From CAZPAN01 sp964428485 (GTDB taxonomy: Bacteria; Actinomycetota; Coriobacteriia; Coriobacteriales; CADBOM01), in NCBI GenBank assembly GCA_964428485.1, contig CAYRYP010000059.1:1-8585 (forward strand): a stretch of 8,585 nt of DNA. The letters are read 5' to 3'. Positions within the stretch are counted from its first letter, which is position 1, and every line of letters begins with the position of its first letter. Both the position numbers and the translations under genes were made by a program. Under the pieces are notes generated by a model. It was not told where the DNA came from. It made no database searches and saw nothing but the letters and a program-made list of their open reading frames with translations. Below are positions 5,668 to 8,585 of this stretch, in pieces.

Positions 5668-6978
5668 ATGTCTTCGTTAGATACTGTCTTTGATGCGTCC
5701 GCGGGCGCGCAAGAGGTGATCAGGGTTGTCGGGGGCTACCCGATATCCGGAACCGTCCAGATCGGCGGTGCGAAGAACTCCGTACTAAAACTAATGGCGG
5801 CCTCGATTATGGCCCCTGGCGAGTTCGTGCTCGAAAACGTCCCGGACATCTCGGACGTCGAGGTCATGTCGGAGGTGCTCGAGACGCTGGGGGCAAGGAC
5901 CATCCGCGATGGGCACACCCTACACATAGACACCACCGGGGTCGATTCCTATGAGACCCCCTACAAGCTTGTGGCCAAGATGAGGGCATCGATCTCCGTG
6001 CTCGGGCCGCTCATCTCGAAGTTCCGCAGGGCTAGGGTTGCTATGCCGGGTGGATGCCGCATCGGAGCCCGAAAGCTCGACATGCATATATCCGCGCTGG
6101 AGGCCCTCGGGGTGGAGTTCGACTCCGCGCACGGCTACATAAATGCTAGGGTGCCGAACGGTCTGCACGGCTCGGATGTCACCCTCGACTTCCCCTCAGT
6201 GGGAGCAACCGAGAACCTGATAATGGCCGCTGTGACTGCTGAGGGCACGACCGTAATAGAGAACGCCGCCAGGGAACCCGAGATCACCGACCTTGCCAAC
6301 TTCCTCAACAAGATGGGTGCCAAGGTCTCAGGTACGGGCTCTCCGATCGTGACCATAGAGGGTGTCCGCGAGCTTCATCCTGCGGTTCCCCACAAGGTGG
6401 TGGGTGATAGGATCGAGGCGGGCACGTTCCTCGTGGCGGGAGCACTCGGCGGCGGACCCCTCACTGTCACGGGCGTGGATCCTGCCAACCTAAGCCGCGC
6501 GATAGCCGTTCTTCGCAAGATGGGCGCAGAGGTCACCGAGACCGGTGACTCCATTACCGTGGTTAGACAGGGCCCCATCTATCAGTGCGATATCCAGACG
6601 CTGCCGCACCCGGGTTTCCCAACTGATTTGCAGGCCCAGTTCATGGTGCTCGCCACCATTGCCCAGGGCAGATCCGTGATCACCGAGAACGTGTTCGAGA
6701 ACAGGTTCATGTTTGCCTCCGAGATCATGCGGATGGGGGCGGATGTGAGGATCGATGGGCATCATGCGATCATCGAGGGCGTCGAGCAGCTCTCCGGAGC
6801 CCCGGTGCAGTCGAGCGATCTACGCGGGGGAGCGGCTCTAGTGCTCGCCGGACTTGTGGCCGATGGGGAGACCATCGTCTCGGAGATAGAGCACATCGAC
6901 AGGGGATACGAGGACTTCGTGGGCAAGCTCACCGGCATAGGCGCCCATGTGGAGAAGACCCGCGCAACCGACATCTAG
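5668..6978 (+). CDS. murA: UDP-N-acetylglucosamine 1-carboxyvinyltransferase (MurA)
   Basis: A 436-residue cytoplasmic enzyme that transfers enolpyruvate from phosphoenolpyruvate to UDP-GlcNAc, the first committed step of peptidoglycan synthesis. The length is slightly above the usual 417-430 because of a short N-terminal extension of about 18 residues. Conserved sites of the EPSP-synthase-type inside-out barrel are present: IGGAKNSVLKL (32-42) with the Lys36-Asn37 pair, PGGCRIGAR (127-135) with Cys130 as the general-acid and fosfomycin-target cysteine, PGFPTDLQAQF (315-325) with the catalytic Asp320, ENRFMF (344-349), and SDLRGGAALV (383-392) with the phosphoenolpyruvate-binding Arg386. Keeping the Cys rather than the Asp of mycobacteria and chlamydiae predicts a fosfomycin-sensitive active site. 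Its neighbours are a bactofilin-like gene upstream and an LCP ligase downstream, all related to the envelope. Confidence 0.97.
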   Translation: MSSLDTVFDASAGAQEVIRVVGGYPISGTVQIGGAKNSVLKLMAASIMAPGEFVLENVPDISDVEVMSEVLETLGARTIRDGHTLHIDTTGVDSYETPYKLVAKMRASISVLGPLISKFRRARVAMPGGCRIGARKLDMHISALEALGVEFDSAHGYINARVPNGLHGSDVTLDFPSVGATENLIMAAVTAEGTTVIENAAREPEITDLANFLNKMGAKVSGTGSPIVTIEGVRELHPAVPHKVVGDRIEAGTFLVAGALGGGPLTVTGVDPANLSRAIAVLRKMGAEVTETGDSITVVRQGPIYQCDIQTLPHPGFPTDLQAQFMVLATIAQGRSVITENVFENRFMFASEIMRMGADVRIDGHHAIIEGVEQLSGAPVQSSDLRGGAALVLAGLVADGETIVSEIEHIDRGYEDFVGKLTGIGAHVEKTRATDI

Positions 6979-7103
6979 GGATAACAGGCCCGTTTTGCTG
7001 AGTGAGCGGCATAACTGTGTGAATTTTCCATCAAGATCGTGCACCAGCATCGCGCGTTGGGATACGCTTTAACAGATCATGCCCCGAAAACACCGAGGTG
7101 ATA

Positions 7104-8582
7104 ATGAGTCCAAAGCATATCAGGCAGAGCGGAGATAGCTCCGAGAACAGGTACAAACGTTCCCGGAGAGTCAAACAGGTCAATTCCAAGACCAGCAAGG
7201 AATACGCTAAGAGCCAGATAAGCTACGTCGCGCCAGCTTCGAGCCAGGGTGAGGCGGGGAAGTACAGCAGGAAGATCTCCTCCAAGAACTACCCCTCGAT
7301 GCATCGCAAGAAGCGCAGGAACAAGAAGATCCTGATGTTCGCCGTCATCGCTGCCGTGGCCATACTTATCGGCGGCGGCGCGGCAGCATTTGGCTACGTC
7401 TCCTATCTGAACAATCAGTTCCACTCCGGCATCGATGATATAGATGCGCTCAACGAGGCGCTCGTCACCGATCGCGCGGAAAACGATCCGTTCTACATAC
7501 TCCTCATGGGAACCGACGGACGCAGCGAAGATGAGGCCGACAGAACCGACTCCATCATTCTCGCGCGTGTCGATCCGGAGGCCAAGCAGGTCGTCCTCGT
7601 ATCCATCCCGCGCGACACCATGGTCGAGTTGGATGGCGTGGGAACCGCCAAGATCAATGCGGCACATGCATACGGCGGTGCTGCGGGTGCGGTCGAGGCG
7701 GTCGAGGAGTTCGCTGGGATCGAGATATCGCACTATGCCGAGATTGACTTCAGCGGCTTTGTGGATCTCGTGGACGCCCTCGGCGGTGTCGAGGTTGACG
7801 TCCCCATCGAGATCGACGACGAGGATGCGGGCGGGCATGTCGACCAGGGCCTCCAGACCCTCAACGGCGAGCAAGCACTCATCTTCTGCCGCTCCCGTGA
7901 CACTGCGATCGGCGACTACCAGCGCCAGGCTAACCAGAGGATCTTCCTGCAGGCGCTTGCCACCAAGATCCTCTCGAGCGATGTGGCGACGTTGGCCACG
8001 TCCATCAACGCGATAGCCTCAGCCGTCGGGACTGACATGAATGTGGACGAGATCTACTCGATCGCGATGACGCTTCGCGGGATGGATAGCAGCAACATCT
8101 ATACATATACCGTCCCCTCGACTACGGCTACTATCAACGGCATCTCCTACGTGGTTGCCGACGATGAGGCCTGGGCTGAGATGATGGAGATCATAGACTC
8201 CGGCGGGCTTCCCGACGACCAGTCCTGGGAGATCGCTGGCATCATCCCCGACGAGTATGCAAATGGCTCGAGCAGCTCGTCGTCATCCGATATCGACAGA
8301 AGCTCCTATAGTATTTCTATCTGGAATGGCGGGGGCATAGAGGGCGCGGCCTCCGAGGCAGCGGAAACGCTCAGCGACTCCGGATATGTCATCAACGATA
8401 CCGGCAACGCCAACCAGTTCGTCTACGATCAGACCCTCATCATCTACAACGACGACGAGGATTCAAGCGTTGCGAGCGACATCATGAGTCTGCTCGGTTT
8501 GGGGACCACTATCCAATCCGCAGGGAGATACAGCTTCGAGGGCGACATATTGGTGGTGGTCGGCTCCGACTGGACGGGATAG
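7104..8582 (+). CDS. LytR-CpsA-Psr (LCP) family glycopolymer-peptidoglycan ligase with LytR_C domain
   Basis: A 492-residue type II membrane protein. A long basic cytoplasmic N-terminus (1-75, many Lys/Arg/Ser) precedes one transmembrane helix (about 76-101). The LCP catalytic domain follows (about 128-325) with its hallmarks: ILLMGTDGR (132-140), RTDSIILARV (147-156), SIPRD (167-171), KINAAHAYGG (183-192) and CRSRD...DYQRQANQR (262-279). These Arg and Asp residues bind the polyprenyl-pyrophosphate donor in the family. A Ser-rich linker (389-395) leads to a C-terminal LytR_C domain (about 400-490). LCP enzymes transfer teichoic-acid-like, capsular or arabinogalactan-type polymers onto peptidoglycan outside the membrane. 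The substrate here is unknown. Start ATG 7104 is preferred over the in-frame GTG at 7098, because GAGGTGA (7095-7101) is the ribosome site and overlaps that GTG. It lies 125 bp after murA. I see no convincing promoter or terminator in that gap. Confidence 0.95.
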   Translation: MSPKHIRQSGDSSENRYKRSRRVKQVNSKTSKEYAKSQISYVAPASSQGEAGKYSRKISSKNYPSMHRKKRRNKKILMFAVIAAVAILIGGGAAAFGYVSYLNNQFHSGIDDIDALNEALVTDRAENDPFYILLMGTDGRSEDEADRTDSIILARVDPEAKQVVLVSIPRDTMVELDGVGTAKINAAHAYGGAAGAVEAVEEFAGIEISHYAEIDFSGFVDLVDALGGVEVDVPIEIDDEDAGGHVDQGLQTLNGEQALIFCRSRDTAIGDYQRQANQRIFLQALATKILSSDVATLATSINAIASAVGTDMNVDEIYSIAMTLRGMDSSNIYTYTVPSTTATINGISYVVADDEAWAEMMEIIDSGGLPDDQSWEIAGIIPDEYANGSSSSSSSDIDRSSYSISIWNGGGIEGAASEAAETLSDSGYVINDTGNANQFVYDQTLIIYNDDEDSSVASDIMSLLGLGTTIQSAGRYSFEGDILVVVGSDWTG

Positions 8583-8585
8583 CTC

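Noticed and set aside
6979..7103. Promoter or terminator between murA and the LCP gene
   Set aside because: Only weak box-like matches and a 4-bp stem are present. None reaches a spacing and match I would trust.
7077..7874. Long (265-codon) open frame antisense to the LCP gene
   Set aside because: The opposite strand carries all LCP catalytic motifs, whereas this frame has no recognisable domain or good ribosome site. Long antisense frames are common in GC-rich genes with biased third positions.

Overview
The window is a GC-rich bacterial chromosome segment. Its third codon positions are rich in G and C, Arg is often encoded by AGG, Shine-Dalgarno sites are strong, and TTG sometimes serves as a start. 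The gene content and codon use suggest an actinomycete, possibly of class Coriobacteriia. That placement is an inference from protein character and codon use, not from a marker gene. I see no CRISPR array, insertion sequence, integrase, toxin-antitoxin pair or recognised defence gene.

Left part (1-642): the last codons of a plus-strand gene run to about 77. About 455 bp without a convincing gene follow. This stretch holds an intrinsic terminator for minus-strand transcription, two perfect inverted repeats and the 5' half of a tRNA-Arg(CCG)-like gene with no 3' half. It ends at an intact minus-strand tRNA-Lys(CTT) with encoded CCA and a clear sigma70-type promoter placed almost directly at its 5' end. 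The gap lies just downstream of the tRNA 3' end, so it looks like a degraded integration scar.

Middle part (704-4071, all minus strand): reading in the direction of transcription, a TetR-family regulator comes first, then a small XRE-type helix-turn-helix regulator, then a large CPA1/NhaP-type Na+(K+)/H+ antiporter. The gaps are about 150 and 98 bp, and no strong terminator is visible between them. The order suggests a regulated ion or pH homeostasis module, though co-transcription is inferred.

Right part (4372-8582, all plus strand): divergent from the TetR gene, after a 300-bp intergenic region with a perfect 7-6-7 palindrome, lie three cell-envelope genes. They are an exported or membrane-anchored bactofilin-like beta-helix protein, murA (first committed step of peptidoglycan synthesis, catalytic Cys present) and a LytR-CpsA-Psr ligase (attaches glycopolymers to peptidoglycan) with a C-terminal LytR_C domain. 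The last gene ends three bases before the window edge.

Most of the coding content is ordinary housekeeping. The points most worth a second look are the tRNA-associated mosaic at 78-532, the topology of the bactofilin-like protein, and the palindrome between the divergent TetR and envelope genes.
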